From: Zygnema cylindricum
Taxonomy: Eukaryota; Streptophyta; Zygnematophyceae; Zygnematales; Zygnemataceae
Length of the DNA stretch: 64,000 nucleotides
Assembly: GCA_037447655.1 (NCBI GenBank)
Contig: JBBHKE010000820.1
Coordinates: 62,001 to 126,000 of the forward strand
Reading direction: 5' to 3'
Shown here in pieces: positions 32,755-44,469 of this stretch (positions within the stretch are counted from its first letter, which is position 1; each line of letters begins with the position of its first letter). Under the pieces are notes generated by a model that ran no database searches, was not told where the DNA came from, and saw nothing but the letters and a program-made list of their open reading frames with translations. The translations under genes were made by a program, and so were the position numbers.

Positions 32755-35700
32755 GGCTCGGTAGATCTGAAAGTCTTAGTGGAGGGTAAGACTTCTATTC
32801 TCACCTTCTCAGATGTGCTCTACATTCCTCATCTGAGTAAGAATCTTGTGTCTACCTCTCTATTAGATGACAAGGATTTTGATACCTTTACTAGAATGGG
32901 AGTATTTACAGCTAAGTGTGGAGATAAAGTCTACTTCACAGCAGATAAGGGTAGCCAAGGAATGTTTAGGCTTAACAAGAGTAATGAGAAGAAAAGTGCT
33001 TACTATGGTGGTGTCCTGAGCTTGATGATCTAGCGTAAGCGTTTGGGACATGTGCATTTTGACAGGCTGAGGGAAATGAAGAAACTGGGTGTAGTAGAAG
33101 GCATTAAGTTCGAGGGTAATGAAATGATGGATGATTCTAGTGGCTGTGCCCAAGGTAAGCCTCACAGACTTCCTTTTCCCAAAACTGTCACATATAGAGG
33201 TGAGAAAGTACTAGATCTGGTCCACACAGACATATGGGGACCAGCTAGAGTACCTTCGGTTGGGGGGAAGAGGTATATATTGACAATTACTAATGATTGG
33301 TCTTGATATTCTAGAGTCTACTTCTTAAAAACAAAGTCTGAAACACCAAAGTATTTTAAAGAATACAAAGCCTGGAGTGAGAAGTTGCACGGAACCCCCA
33401 TTAAGAGAATAAGGAGTGATAATGGGGGAGAGTACACCTCTAACCAGTTTGAAGACTATTTGAGAGATGAGGGAGTTCAACATCAAAAAACTGTACCAAA
33501 TCATCCAGAACAGAATGGAGTAGCTGAGAGGTTAAACCGGACTTTGGGAGATAGTGTATGTAGTATGTTGGCAGATAAGAAAATAAGAAGAAGATTTTGG
33601 GCAAAAGCCAAGAACTGTGCTAACTACATTAATAATAGAATCCTCACTACAGTTGTTAAAATGATGACCCCTTATGAGAGATGGGTCGGAAGGAAACCAA
33701 ATATCTCTCACTTGAAAGTATTCGGTAGTCAAGTTTACAGTCTTGCACAGATAAGAAAAACTGAAAACTAGATGCTAAAGGGAAACTAGGATATTTTGTA
33801 GGATATGACGAGGATGTCAAGGGATAAAGAGTCTATGACTTAGCTAAACAAGATATCATTCTGGTAAAGCATCTAGTTGTCATGGATGAAAGGAAGTCTT
33901 TTGATCCCTTCAAATACACTAAGAAAATCAGAATCAGTTTTGAGTTCGAGAGTGAGGAGGACTTAGATCTTTCAGAAGGGACACTAGTGAAAACATGATT
34001 GTAGATCCATGGGAGATAAAAGATAGGGGAGATATAGCGATTTCCCCTCATATTCTTACACACTTTGAAGAGAGAGAGGAAAAGGAGTCAGAACCGATTT
34101 CTATGGATAGGGGAGCTGATGAGACAGTGCGGAGGAATCCAAGACTTCCCTCCATTCCAGCTTCGGACTTTGAGGGAGGACGGACGAGCAGTAAAAGGCT
34201 TCAAGAAAAATAGGCTACTCAGAAGGTAACAAAACTTTCTCACCCAGATGAGCCTTAGTCATACTCGGAGGCAATAGACAGTCTGGAGAAAGAGAGATAG
34301 GTCAGAGCCATAAATGATGAGATAACTTCAATCATGGAGGCAAATACTTGGGAGCTGGTGGACTGCCCACCAGATAGAAAACCTATTGGTTGTAAATGGA
34401 TATTTAAACTGAAACTGAACCCAGATAATACCATTGAGAGATTTAAGGCTCGGTTAGTGGCAAAGGGGTTGACCCAAAAAGAGGGGATAGATTATGAGGA
34501 GACATTTGCTCCCGTAGTTCGATTCCCATCTGTAAGGATTCTCCTTAGTTTAGCAGTAGCGGAAGACATGGAGATACATCAAATTGGATATTAAGACCGC
34601 CTTCCTCAACGATGAACTGGAGGAGGAAATCTTCTTGCGACAACCAGAAGGTTTTGTAGAGGAAGGAGAGGAAAGCAAAGTCTGCAGACTTATAAAGTCC
34701 TTATTTGGACTGAAGCAGCCCCCCAGACAGTGGAATAAGAAACTAGATGAGTTTCTTACCAGTCTGGGGTATATTTGGATCAGTTTTGACCATTCTATTT
34801 GTATGTTTGAGGATGAGAATGGTGTGATTTTTATTGCAATATATGTGGATGATTTGCAGGTATTGAGTAAGTCTATAGAAAAGATAAATAGGCTAAAGAA
34901 AGATCTTAGAAGTAGATTTGACGTGAAGGATTTAGGGAAGGCTAAATATATTTTGGGAATTCAAATGGAAAAGGATATGGGGAAGAGGATAATCAGACTT
35001 ACTCAGAAAGAGGCTATAAGAAATATGTTGGAAAAAATTCAGATGGAGAATGCAAACAGTTGTACCACTCCCATGGACTTGAAGAAAGTAAGTGATGGGA
35101 GTGTAGAAGGAGGAGTGATAATGCTAGATGATCAGATGAGTTCAGAAGAGAGGCAGTTTATGAAGTCTATTCCTTACAGACAGGTTCTAGGAAGTTTGAT
35201 TTGCTTTATGAATTGTACCAGACCTGACATAGCTGCAGAAGTTGGAGTCCTCAGTAGGAGTCTTAATGATCCCAGAAAAAGAGACTGGGAGGCAGCTATG
35301 AGAGTAATGAGATACCTGGTGGGAACTAGGATTCTATGGCTGCATATGGGAGGGGAGCACACTGACATCACTACTCAGCGTGATGATAGTTACGGGGATG
35401 CACCTATGAGAAGATGCACTTCTGGGTATGTATTGTATGTGGGAGAAGGTGATTGTTGTTGGAGCAGCAAAAAACAAAAGGTTGTTTGCCCCGTCCACTA
35501 TGGAGGCTGAGTACATGTCCACTTGTTCTGCTGTGAAAGAGTTGATGTGGGTGAAGTCTTTGTTGCAAGAATTGGGGTACATGAAGAAGGGAGTGCATGA
35601 AGTGTTTTGTGATAATCAGATTGCAATTGCAATTGCAGCCAATCCAAAACATCATTTCAAAATTAAACATATGGACATAAGATTGAGTTTTGTGAGGGAA

Positions 35701-35857
35701 AAGGTATAAAATAAAATAGTGAATTTGGTGTATAGGAGTGATAGGGAAATGGTGGCTGATATGATCTCAAAGCCTGTGCCATCTCCCAAGCTAAAGTTTT
35801 GTAAAGAAAAGTGTGGATTAAAAGAGAAACTAAAATTAGACTAAAAAATAAGGGGAG
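32755..35857 (+). pseudogene. B2 protease tail, integrase, RT, RNase H
   Basis: Starts within the protease (GSVDLKVLVEG). Integrase: CAQGKPHRLPF, HTDIWGPARV, SDNGGEY (about 33415), NGVAERLNRT. Then GCKWIFKLKLNPD, a frameshift near 34580, MDIKTAFLNDELEEE, SLFGLKQPPRQWN and AIYVDDLQVLSKS. RNase H has a 1-nt insertion near 35490 and a stop at 35707-35709. The end MTKPVPS has changed to MISKPVPS. Non-functional. Confidence 0.83.
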
Positions 35858-36853
35858 TGTTGAAATTCTTAGATTTAGGGGAGGTATTTTCTAGGTCTTA
35901 ATTAAATTAAAAAAGAAAAAGAAAACACAAGCAGCCTGCCTCCACCTTCTCTCTCTAGCCCCCGTACTTGTTGAAGTCATTGAAGGTGGGAGACGGCAGT
36001 GGAGCCATGGCTGCCTTAGCTCCATAGGCAGGGCTTAAGAGTGACCTAAGTCACTCTCAACCAAAAAGGTTGAGTCCGGCAGGACTCGAACCTCCGACCG
36101 GTAGGGCGAGGCGTAGTCATCAACCTTTACTAGTCTCTCGTAGTAGTCCGTTAGGATACATAGGGTTTGATAGCTATTTAAATAATAGATAGGCGACTAA
36201 TCCGATTAAAGAAATTACAAATAGAATACATAGAAACTAGTTGGAGTTTTAGTGCGCACGAAACAAATGTACCGCACATTTGTTTTTGAACGGCTGTCAT
36301 TTAAAGCCGGTTTGATCCGACGGCCCGCGCCATCGCCAAGACCGTGGAATGGCAGCCTTGGCAGTTTTCGGTCGTGACATAACCTGGTGACACGTGGCAC
36401 GACATCATTGAGAAGAGGAAATCTTGGAGAACATGAGGACAAGTCCGAAAGAGACAGTCGTCCACTCCATGGCCTTGTCGTACACAGTCTGTATAGAAAG
36501 CACATCTGCCGTAGTACCTTTTTGTACTGTACAATCTTCTGATTGGTTCCGTACCTCAGTAGATAGGAGTTGTGAGAGGGTTTAGGACTTAGTGGATTGA
36601 GGAGGTAGCCGCCTCTCTCCCATTAAGCTTTTATAAATATTGGCATCTTTGCCACTCTATAACTAATCGCTTGGTTGGGTGTTTTCAGTGATTCTTCTTG
36701 CTGTGGACTCAGGGGAGTCCAGACTGCACAGGGGTGAAGTCAGATTATCTATTTGTCTGCTTGGGTGGCAGTTGCTCTAGTTGAAAGTGGGTTAGTTGAA
36801 AACTACCCAGAGGCTTCCTCAATTTTGGTCCAAATGGGGGACACATAATTGCA
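35858..36853 (+). repeat. 3' LTR of B2
   Basis: Same subfamily as 26473-27467. It contains CCATGGCTGCCTTAG, the antisense tRNA-like block (36063-36155), GTAC-like array near 36478-36530, the TATA-like TTATAAATATTGGC near 36630, and the LTR-end start-codon region (ATGGGGGACAC). Confidence 0.88.
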
Positions 36854-37870
36854 TGACAGACGAGAGTGGTTCGTCGTTTAGACTAAGCCACCAAAGACAT
36901 CAGTTCAGATAATCCAACGTTGGTATTCTCGAATGTAATTTGCGGACGACGACATTGTTTCGTCGAACCAATATTGGGAAACTAGAATAAAGTCGAACGC
37001 TCGACGATATTTTGTCGTCGCTTGAATGTCGATTTATAAGTTGCAGAGCCAACGGTTCAATTTTCCAACTGTGAATATTAGACTATTTTTACAGATGACT
37101 ATCTGAGTTAAGGTCTAAGTAAAAGAGCGTCTTTTAGGTTGATTTTGTCCCCCTCAATTGTGTATTTTCATTTTTATCTCTTAACCACTAGTTTTGTTTT
37201 TAAATGGAGGGCGGCCAACGACCATTAAAACGAATGCGCTTTGCCATTCCGAGGCGATTTCGTCCACTACAAGCGGCAACCGCGATGAGGGGTGATATAC
37301 TTGGAGGGGAGAACTTAGAGAGGGAATGGGTGGAACCGAAGGAGTGTTGGGGAATAGGGTCTAACCAGAAGAGGACGGTAGGGAAAGGGTTGGAATGGAG
37401 TTGGTTTTGAGAGAGGGGGAAGAATCGGGTGTTGACATAGATGATATGGAGGAAACTGAGGCGGTGGCGAGGGAACTGAGGCGGTGGGGAGGGAAGGGAC
37501 GGGTACGGAGAGGGTAGTAAGGGGAAGTGTGCCCAAGAGGGAGTTACCGAATGAAGGGATTAGAGCGGACGAAGAAGGTGTCTGCGAACTAGAAGAGGAT
37601 AAAGAGGTAGACAAAGAATATGAACCCCCGGGAACTGTGTCGGACGAGCCTACAAAGGAAAGGGAAAAGCCTACAAAAGAGGAGGAAGAACCGGAAGAAA
37701 CCAAATTGTTAGACATTCCAGTCACAAAATACGACAATGATCCCTCAACCTCGGACAGGCAATCTTTGGAGAGTTCGGAGAGACGCATGGAGGAAGAATA
37801 TAGAGACGACGACGAGATTGTCGCTTTTCCACCATCATCGAATCGTGATAGAGCTCTCGTGGCGGTACAA

Positions 37871-39180
37871 TGAAACTCTGAGACCTCCATTGGCCCTCAT
37901 AGTATGCAGATCCAAAAGAAGCTAATCTAGATAGTGCCGACTCCAAGTTGATATAAACCCAAATGAATGACCCCTTTACATTCAAAACCCCAATATAGAT
38001 TCACCCCTGTGAAATAACACTTTCTGTGTGCTCAGTTCCACCACAGAATGCAAAGTTAGAATATGAGATCTGGACACATTCACCCACTTTGACTTTCCCT
38101 TAGAAATACAGCCACCCTGGCAGAAAAAACCTCTAACCGACTACACCCCTGTGTAGCGTGGACTCCCTTGAGTCTGCAGCAAAAAGAATCACTGAAAATG
38201 GTCAAGTAAATTGATAGTTATGGCTGGCCAAAGTTTGCCATATATACAAGGTGCTCTGTGGGAGAGTCAGCTATCTACCCGAAATATTCTAAGTCCTAAA
38301 CCCCTCTCTAAACCCTCTAGTACTGAGGTACGGACCAATCACATTACTGTATAGTACATAAAGGTACAGATGTCAGTGTACCTTTTCTACGGTCATCGTA
38401 CGACATGGCTTAAAAATCAACAAATGTCCTAACCGGATTCGCTCTTATAATCTCCGGAAATCCTGCCTCCAAATCTTATCTCTCCACGTGGCGCCAGGTC
38501 ATGCCGCATCATAAAAATGGTACCGTACAACAAAGTACAAGTGCCGGAGTACTTTCTGTACGTACGTTGTACGATGTCGCCATAGTGCGACATTTGTCAC
38601 TCCCGGATTTGTTTTCTGCCGTTTTGGAAATTCCGTAATCCCGTACGACGTTGCCACGTGTCATCCGGAGTGGCGGCGTCTCCAAACTGCCAAATTTTCC
38701 TTTCCGCGTTGTCGGCGCTAACCACGGCCGTCCGATTTACATCGTAATTAAAACTGACCGTCGAAATAAATGTCCGTACTATTTATTTCGTCCGGTACTA
38801 AAAATACAACTGTTTCTATGCCCTATATTCCGTAACCCAGTTAAATGGAAAATCCTACCTATAATTATTTAAATATTTATCAAACCCTATACGTACTAGC
38901 ACTAGTCCTAGGCTAAAGGGACAAAGCTAACGGCTACGGGGATGTTTGACGGACGGCAGGTACCAGGATCAATTCCTGGGTCCGTCAAATACCTTTTTGG
39001 TAAACATACCTATTATCTATTCCTGTCTCTTTGGAGAGCTTAGGCAGCCATGGCTCTAGCTCCCTCTCCAGCCTTCAGTGACTACAACAAGTGTGGGGGC
39101 TTGGAGAAGGGATGCAGAGGCAGACTGCCTCTACTCTTTTTCCATCTAGTAAAGACCTAGAAAATACCCAAATATCAACA
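37871..39180 (-). mobile_element. Solo LTR (1310 bp) with TSD tacaa
   Basis: TGAAACTCTGAG to AATATCAACA, flanked by TACAA (37866-37870 and 39181-39185). Minus orientation. It is about 100-200 bp longer than its relatives, largely because the GTAC module is present twice (about 38350-38407 and 38521-38577). The tRNA-like block is at 38906-38998. Confidence 0.93.
38906..38998 (+). other. tRNA-like Pol III block with long stem
   Basis: A-box-like TAGGCTAAAGGG region, then a perfect 10-bp stem TTTGACGGAC (38945-38954) and GTCCGTCAAA (38980-38989). It encloses a perfect T arm CCAGG-ATCAATT-CCTGG (38963-38979). TTTTT follows at 38994-38998. The stem plus T arm resembles the acceptor/T minihelix of tRNA. 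Confidence 0.65.
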
Positions 39181-41245
39181 TACAACGACCTCAAATTCCG
39201 GCCGAGCGTGATGTGGTAATTCGAGAGGAAGAACCCGATTGGTTTTCTCGCCTCTAGTCGGAGATGAGGCCATGGATGGCTTCCGACCGACGGCTGCCCA
39301 TTATATCCCGGTCGAGGATTGGTCGGACTATTGGCGTTACGGGGAGGCTCGGCCTATTGACCGGTGGTTGGACCCCGTCCCATAAATTCTCGACATCCCT
39401 CCGGATGTCCGCGCCCACCCAACATGGCTGTACATGGCATCATACAACTATGCGTCAAATTTCCCATACATTAGGCATTTTCAGCCTAATGATGAACGTT
39501 TCACATGGATTGTACGTCGACTGATTGGATTCGAAATAGATGTCCCAGAATTAATCCGACATTATCACCCTTGGGACCCACGGTTATTTACCATTCTACG
39601 CAGTGCAATTCGTACTCCGGAGCTAAACGAATTTTTAGATGCTCGAAGTGCGGTCTTACAACGCTTCCAAAATTAACAAGTGAGGCGTACGTATCTTTGG
39701 GAAATTCCGAGGGTCCCACTTGTTGATGAGCCCCCTCCACCACCGGAAGTAGATCGATTGAGGAATGAAGTTCCAAATCTTAATCGCCGTTTGGAGGCTC
39801 AAGAAATAGCGATGATAACGGTTCGTCGCTTAATAATAATTGAACTCAAAAGCATCTTGGCATTAGGCGACGTTGATGGGAGATGACGAGGGTCAGTTTC
39901 AGGGCTTTCATTCGAACGAGAGGTATCCCGATTAAGCCCTCAGCCTACATTGGGTGCCACAATGTTTTGTTTGTTTTTTTTATTTATCATACAAGTGTGA
40001 ATTTAATATTTCTCTCCCTTTTTTCCACAAAATGAATGTAAATTTGACTTTGAGTCATATATTTGGTTTTGTTGATATCGCCATTGTGTTTGATAATCCT
40101 CTTTCTCGGTTTAACGACGACACAAGGTCGTCGTTGGTTCGTCGATGAAGTGAGGATTTCTCATTGGTTGTCGGCATCTCACTACGTATCAACGATGTTT
40201 CTAAAGAAAAAAAATAAATTTGCAGATAAAACGACGAGTTTCTGTTGTCGCTGAATCTGGGACAGCAACTATTCGTCGCTGAATATTGTCGTTTCCTTTC
40301 AGAGTCGTTCCAATTTTTTATACGACTTTCCATTCAAGAATCTCATTAATTTTTTTGACATTGTTTATTGTTTACAGGGTACCAAAAGGCCAAGCGATGG
40401 TGGGTAGAGAGGAGGTCCACGCTTGACGGACTACGAGAGACAACCCTGACGTTCTCTACTTCTAGTTTTGGGACGAGGTCGGTGGCGGTTGCGAAGGCTT
40501 TGCCGGGACGAGGAAGGAAGGAAGCCGCTTGGGTCACTGTTATACACAATGGGTTACTTTCGGATTTTTAACGTTTTAAGAAAGCGGGTATGAAGATGTC
40601 CACCACCATTCTCGGGGACATCGCTAGGGACATAATAAGAGAAAGGAGGAAAGAGTACGGCCTGGAATGGTTCAATAATGACAGGTCGGAAATACATCCA
40701 ATCATAAATAAAAGATGGGTGCAAAGGTGTCAAGAGAAGCACAACATCGTTGTGCGTGCAAAAAAGGGGAAACTACAATGTAGTCCCGAGAAAGAGGCAT
40801 ACATTGAGCGTACCGTAGCCTTCCACATGGGCGTTCTAAAGCGTGGGTTAGAATCCGACGAGTCACTCTTCTTTACGAATATAGTTTAATTACGTTTCCT
40901 TTTTTTGTGTTTTGTTTTCGTTGTATTCCCTACTTAACGGCGTATACAAAAAATAGCTAAATTTGCTTTGGTTTGACGACGAATGTATAACAAGACTTTT
41001 CAACGAATACCTCATGGAAAACATGGACAAAACTCACATGATAGTCAACATTGATAATGGAAAAAATTTGGGGTTTAGAAGGGATGAAGTGGTGAAATAC
41101 GTTGATGTTGCTGGAAGAGGCGAATCCATGACTCTCATGGTTCCACTTAGTGGAAGGGTGAACGCTCGTATCGAGAACCCAATGATAATTTTTGTGAATC
41201 GTGCCAGAAGCTATCCGGTATAAGGTTTACCGGACAACATCCCGG

Positions 41246-42316
41246 GTGTGTTTTTTCTCCCTCATCTAATATTTTCATTTTATTTTTATGTCTTTTTGAC
41301 TTTGATGGAGGTTTATCTATTTCTCTTGAACCATGTTTTTGTGTTTCATTTTTTTATCTATATCTCTTTACCTTGTCCTCGCATACCTCCTCCCCCCTTC
41401 TCCTACTACAAAATATGGTTTTTTCTTTTCTTTAACACTCTGATTTCTCTTATCTAAAATAATGACTTATATTAGGGTAACATTCCATTAGGCGGTCCTA
41501 GTAAATGTACGGACAAGTCTACTGACAGCCTTTACTGGAAGTCCGTTCCATTATGTCGGGCCAGTAACAAACATTCCTCAATTATGATTGGCGCCACATA
41601 GGTTACAGTCCAGATTCTAAAAATCTTAAAATAATCTACAAACAGGATATGTGTACGAAATATCTGTACGACCGGAGGTAGTTAATGACTTGTGCATAAA
41701 GTTTTCGGCCAGATTTTGAGTTTGAAAATAGAAATCAAAATTTGGAAACGGAATGGCAAAAAGACGAGGCAAACTTTGAAGGTCGCGGCAAAACCTTGAA
41801 TGTCAGTGGATGTCAAACAGAGCGTGCGAGGATATTTTCAACCTGACATCCATCCAGCGTGGCAGACGCCACATAGCTTGTACGACGTGCTCGCGTGTGA
41901 TCCCTAGATATGTATTTTTTTTATTTACGTGTACCAATGGCAATCATCTCGTGGGCCCCAACTCTCCTCGCGAGGAGAGTTGGGGCCCACGAGATGATGT
42001 GCCCGATTGCTTCGCGGATCTAAAATAGTGAAACATCTAACTGTCAGGAATCACTCCTACATCACTGGAGCTTCCCGACAGCTTTCCAGTAGCGATGTTT
42101 TGTCTTACAAAAAAAAAAATCATGGTACGGATATGTACGGTGTTGTACGAGTACATACGGCGTCCAGTAGCAAACCTCACTTTTCCTCTAATGGAAACAT
42201 ACCCTTATAAGCTTTATTTGGTACACGTAGCTTACTTTCCCTCTAATGCATATAAAAGCAAGCATTACAAAATGTTATTTTTTTTTCTTTTTTTTGTCTA
42301 ATATATATCGTTTTAG
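41246..42316 (+). other. Transposase intron carrying a MITE-like insert
   Basis: Donor G/GTGTGT at 41246, acceptor TTTTAG/G at 42316; joining them restores the PGVCYRTG motif of the family. From about 41474 to at least 42000 the intron contains the same block as at 4451, plus a perfect palindrome at 41943-41998. Confidence 0.65.
41943..41998. repeat. Perfect 56-bp palindrome, no spacer
   Basis: Arms of 28 bp meet at CTCCTCG/CGAGGAG with no loop; the outer ends are ATCATCTC and GAGATGAT. No mismatch by eye. Confidence 0.9.
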
Positions 42317-42993
42317 GTGTTTGTTACCGGACTGGTTCGAAGGGATGGAATGATAAAACGGTGTTCCCACAATGGGTCGAAGAGGCAATGTCTTACCAAA
42401 GGGACCGAGATGGATGTAAAAAAATTATCTTCCTGGACAACTACGGTGGTCACAATACGTCCGATGAGTTGGAGCGAGTTGTAGACGCCAAAAACACCGT
42501 GTTACACTATTTTCTACCAAATGCAACGCATCTTGTTCAACCGACCGACTCTTTCGTGATTTCCAAAATCAAGGACGTGTGGAGTCGCATTTGGGACATT
42601 TGGAAGGCGAAAGGAATTGAGAACGGTCAATGGGCTAAACCTTATAGTAGTGGATGGTCTGGTAAATTGGTTGGACCCGATAAAGCGTTTTTTTTTAAAT
42701 TGGCGAGGGACTCTATCCGAGAGGTTAATGCGATGAGAGACAAAAACGGAATGAATTACGCACGAAAAGCAATGATTGAATGTGGCTTGTCTCTACGCGA
42801 CGGAAAGTGGGAAGAAGACATGTTCACACGACAACTGCGAGGCATAATCAGCAAATATCACAACCACTTCGAAAGCGAAGCTGTGGAACCTCCTTGCCGC
42901 AAGGTAAGGGAATTCCTCCAAAATATTGAAGACGTCGAGAGTCAACAAGACAACATTTTCAATGAGGGAGGGATGAGCGGCAACGAGTTTTAA

Positions 42994-44469
42994 ACATATT
43001 ACATGATTGCGTATTGTTTTTTTTTATATATATTAGTTTGGGAATGGTAGTTTAATTATAGAGAGGGAATAACAGTTAAACGGGTGTAAGATTACGGGTG
43101 CAAGATTAATGTAGACAGTTCATGGAGTCCAGTATTATTTGGCTTCATAGGATAAAGCAGATTTCGTATGTGTGTATGGTTTTTTATATGGGAAAATATG
43201 ATTTCGTTTTTTATGAAGTAAAAAACCCTTGTATGTCGTGGAACATATTGATATATTTTACAAAATCCTTATGTATTTACCTTCAGATGTTGTTAATGTG
43301 GTGTTGAAAATTCCAATGTGCTTATAGTATAGAATTATATATTTTGTTGCAATTTGCATCCTACCCTAATCGGCGACGACTATGCTTCGTCGTTTGTTGA
43401 TCATCCTTCTCGGAAATTGATAAGTCGTTATTTTCATAAACAACATATTCATCGCACTGAGTAATGGTTACTCTTGCAGCAAGGATAATTTGACGTCGTA
43501 GGACAGTAATTTAGCTGCGAAAAAACTTGATTATCATATCTGACAAAGCACAGGCTGTGTCGTCGCTAAATGGAATTCAGCAACAAAACAACTTCATCAT
43601 CATATCTGAAAAAACAAAGTATGTTTCGCCGCTAGAAGGAAATTCATCGACAAAACAATGTTCTCACCATCTCCGACAAAGCAAAGTTTGTCGTCGTTGA
43701 ATTCAATCATGGAAGACTTTGAGGAAACTTTTCAACGCCGAGGTTGTTTCGTCGCTGATTCATAAAGTTTAAGTTTTCAAATTACATGGATATTATTATA
43801 TTGTGATCAAATAACAGCCTTAATCCTATGTCAAAAAACTCATTTTGACTAGACTGAAACCATTAATACAGTAGTGAAAATGAAACCAAAGTATTCCGGG
43901 TAGGAAAAACAAAGATCAAGAAAAATACGCGGTGTGAAGTTAAAAAAAAAAAAACATATTTGCAGAATATACAAATGATTCACAAACGAAAAAATGCAAA
44001 GTACATGAAATATATTTAAATGCGATAATATCAGCGAAACAACATGAAAGCAATTAGAAAAACACACAATGAATACAAAATATATAAAAAGTTGACACAA
44101 ATAAGATCATTCATTAAAAACAACGGGAAAAGAAGTACATAAATTTTAAATTTTATGATAAACTCTGTTTACAACGTTAAACTAAAACAAAAAAGTATTT
44201 AAGGCATATTAATTTGCAGTAGTCAACAAAGCTATAAATAGTACTGAATTATTAACGTTTCTGCTTGTAACTCGGAAATCCTCTTAAAATGATTTGGAAA
44301 ACCTTCATATTTTACACACACTAACTAAGTATCCACCATCCGTGATAACAAATGTAGATCCATGGAAAGCTCCTAACGGTATACTCCATGCGCTTTCGTA
44401 CGAACCAATACCTTCAACATGATATTTTATTCTTCCCTATATCGTATGTTTCCGTGGGGTGCTCTCCAA
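42994..44469. other. Transposon 3' flank and AT-rich spacer
   Basis: 43370-43760 holds cgtcg-type subterminal motifs, several followed by a recurring TCATCATATCTGA-like phrase. 43761-44469 is AT-rich. No gene recognised. Confidence 0.5.

Larger units (their letters stand above)
32755..36853 (+). mobile_element. Copia element B2, 3' part
   Basis: The end of a B-subfamily element: protease tail, integrase, RT, RNase H, PPT (AAGGGGAG ending at 35857) and 3' LTR 35858-36853 (996 bp, TGTTGAAATTCTTAG to ATAATTGCA). Its 5' part is missing because M3 inserted here and the gap removed the rest. The sequence is close to B1. Every domain is broken by several stops or frameshifts. Confidence 0.85.
37204..39886 (+). 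pseudogene. ORF1 of DDE transposon, unknown function, split by solo LTR
   Basis: Not recognised. The first part (37204-37870) has an Arg-rich start, a frameshifted middle and a strongly acidic segment (EEDKEVDKEYE, EEEEPEETK). After the solo LTR the same frame resumes (PQIPAERDVVIREEEPDWFSR). A second part follows with PVEDWSDYWRYGEARPIDRW, a TAA at about 39381-39383, and WLYMASYNYASNFPYIRHF. Further on are FEIDVPELIRHYHPWDP and a C-terminal heptad-like stretch (LRNEVPNLNRRLEAQEI) that could be a coiled coil. It may be an accessory protein of the transposon or a captured host fragment. At least two frame breaks besides the LTR make it dead here. Confidence 0.5.
40375..42993 (+). pseudogene. 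DDE transposase (CENP-B/Tc5-type HTH plus DDE_1)
   Basis: The N-terminal part has GLLSDF, a TAA (40569-40571), then RFKKAGMKMSTTILGDIA and INKRWVQRCQEKHNIV, typical of the Tc5/CENP-B helix-turn-helix. A short intron (about 40886-40955) precedes FDDECITRLFNEYL and the first catalytic Asp in VNIDNGKNLGF. A TAA at 41221-41223 stands where I expect Arg. The segment GLPDNIPG then ends at 41245. Intron 41246-42316 (GT..AG, phase 1) leads to VCYRTGSKGW. The second Asp lies in IIFLDNYGGH and the third in HLVQPTD, 36 residues on. The frame is open to 42993. Apart from the two TAA codons it is remarkably complete. Family: pogo-like/DDE_1. Confidence 0.75.
36860..43760 (+). mobile_element. DDE transposon with cgtcg subterminal repeats
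   Basis: Segments rich in short motifs such as TTCGTCGCTGA, GACGACGA and TTGTCGTCGC lie on the left (36869-37030), in the middle (40105-40300) and on the right (43370-43760). They enclose two coding parts on the plus strand: an acidic first ORF and a DDE transposase with a CENP-B/Tc5-type helix-turn-helix. Subterminal motif arrays are typical of transposons whose transposase binds them. I could not fix the outer ends or a TSD, so the limits are approximate. A solo LTR sits inside ORF1 and a MITE-like block inside the transposase intron. Confidence 0.6.

Noticed and set aside
41943-41998. microRNA precursor
   Set aside because: The palindrome has no loop or bulges and sits in a transposon block; more likely a young inverted duplication.
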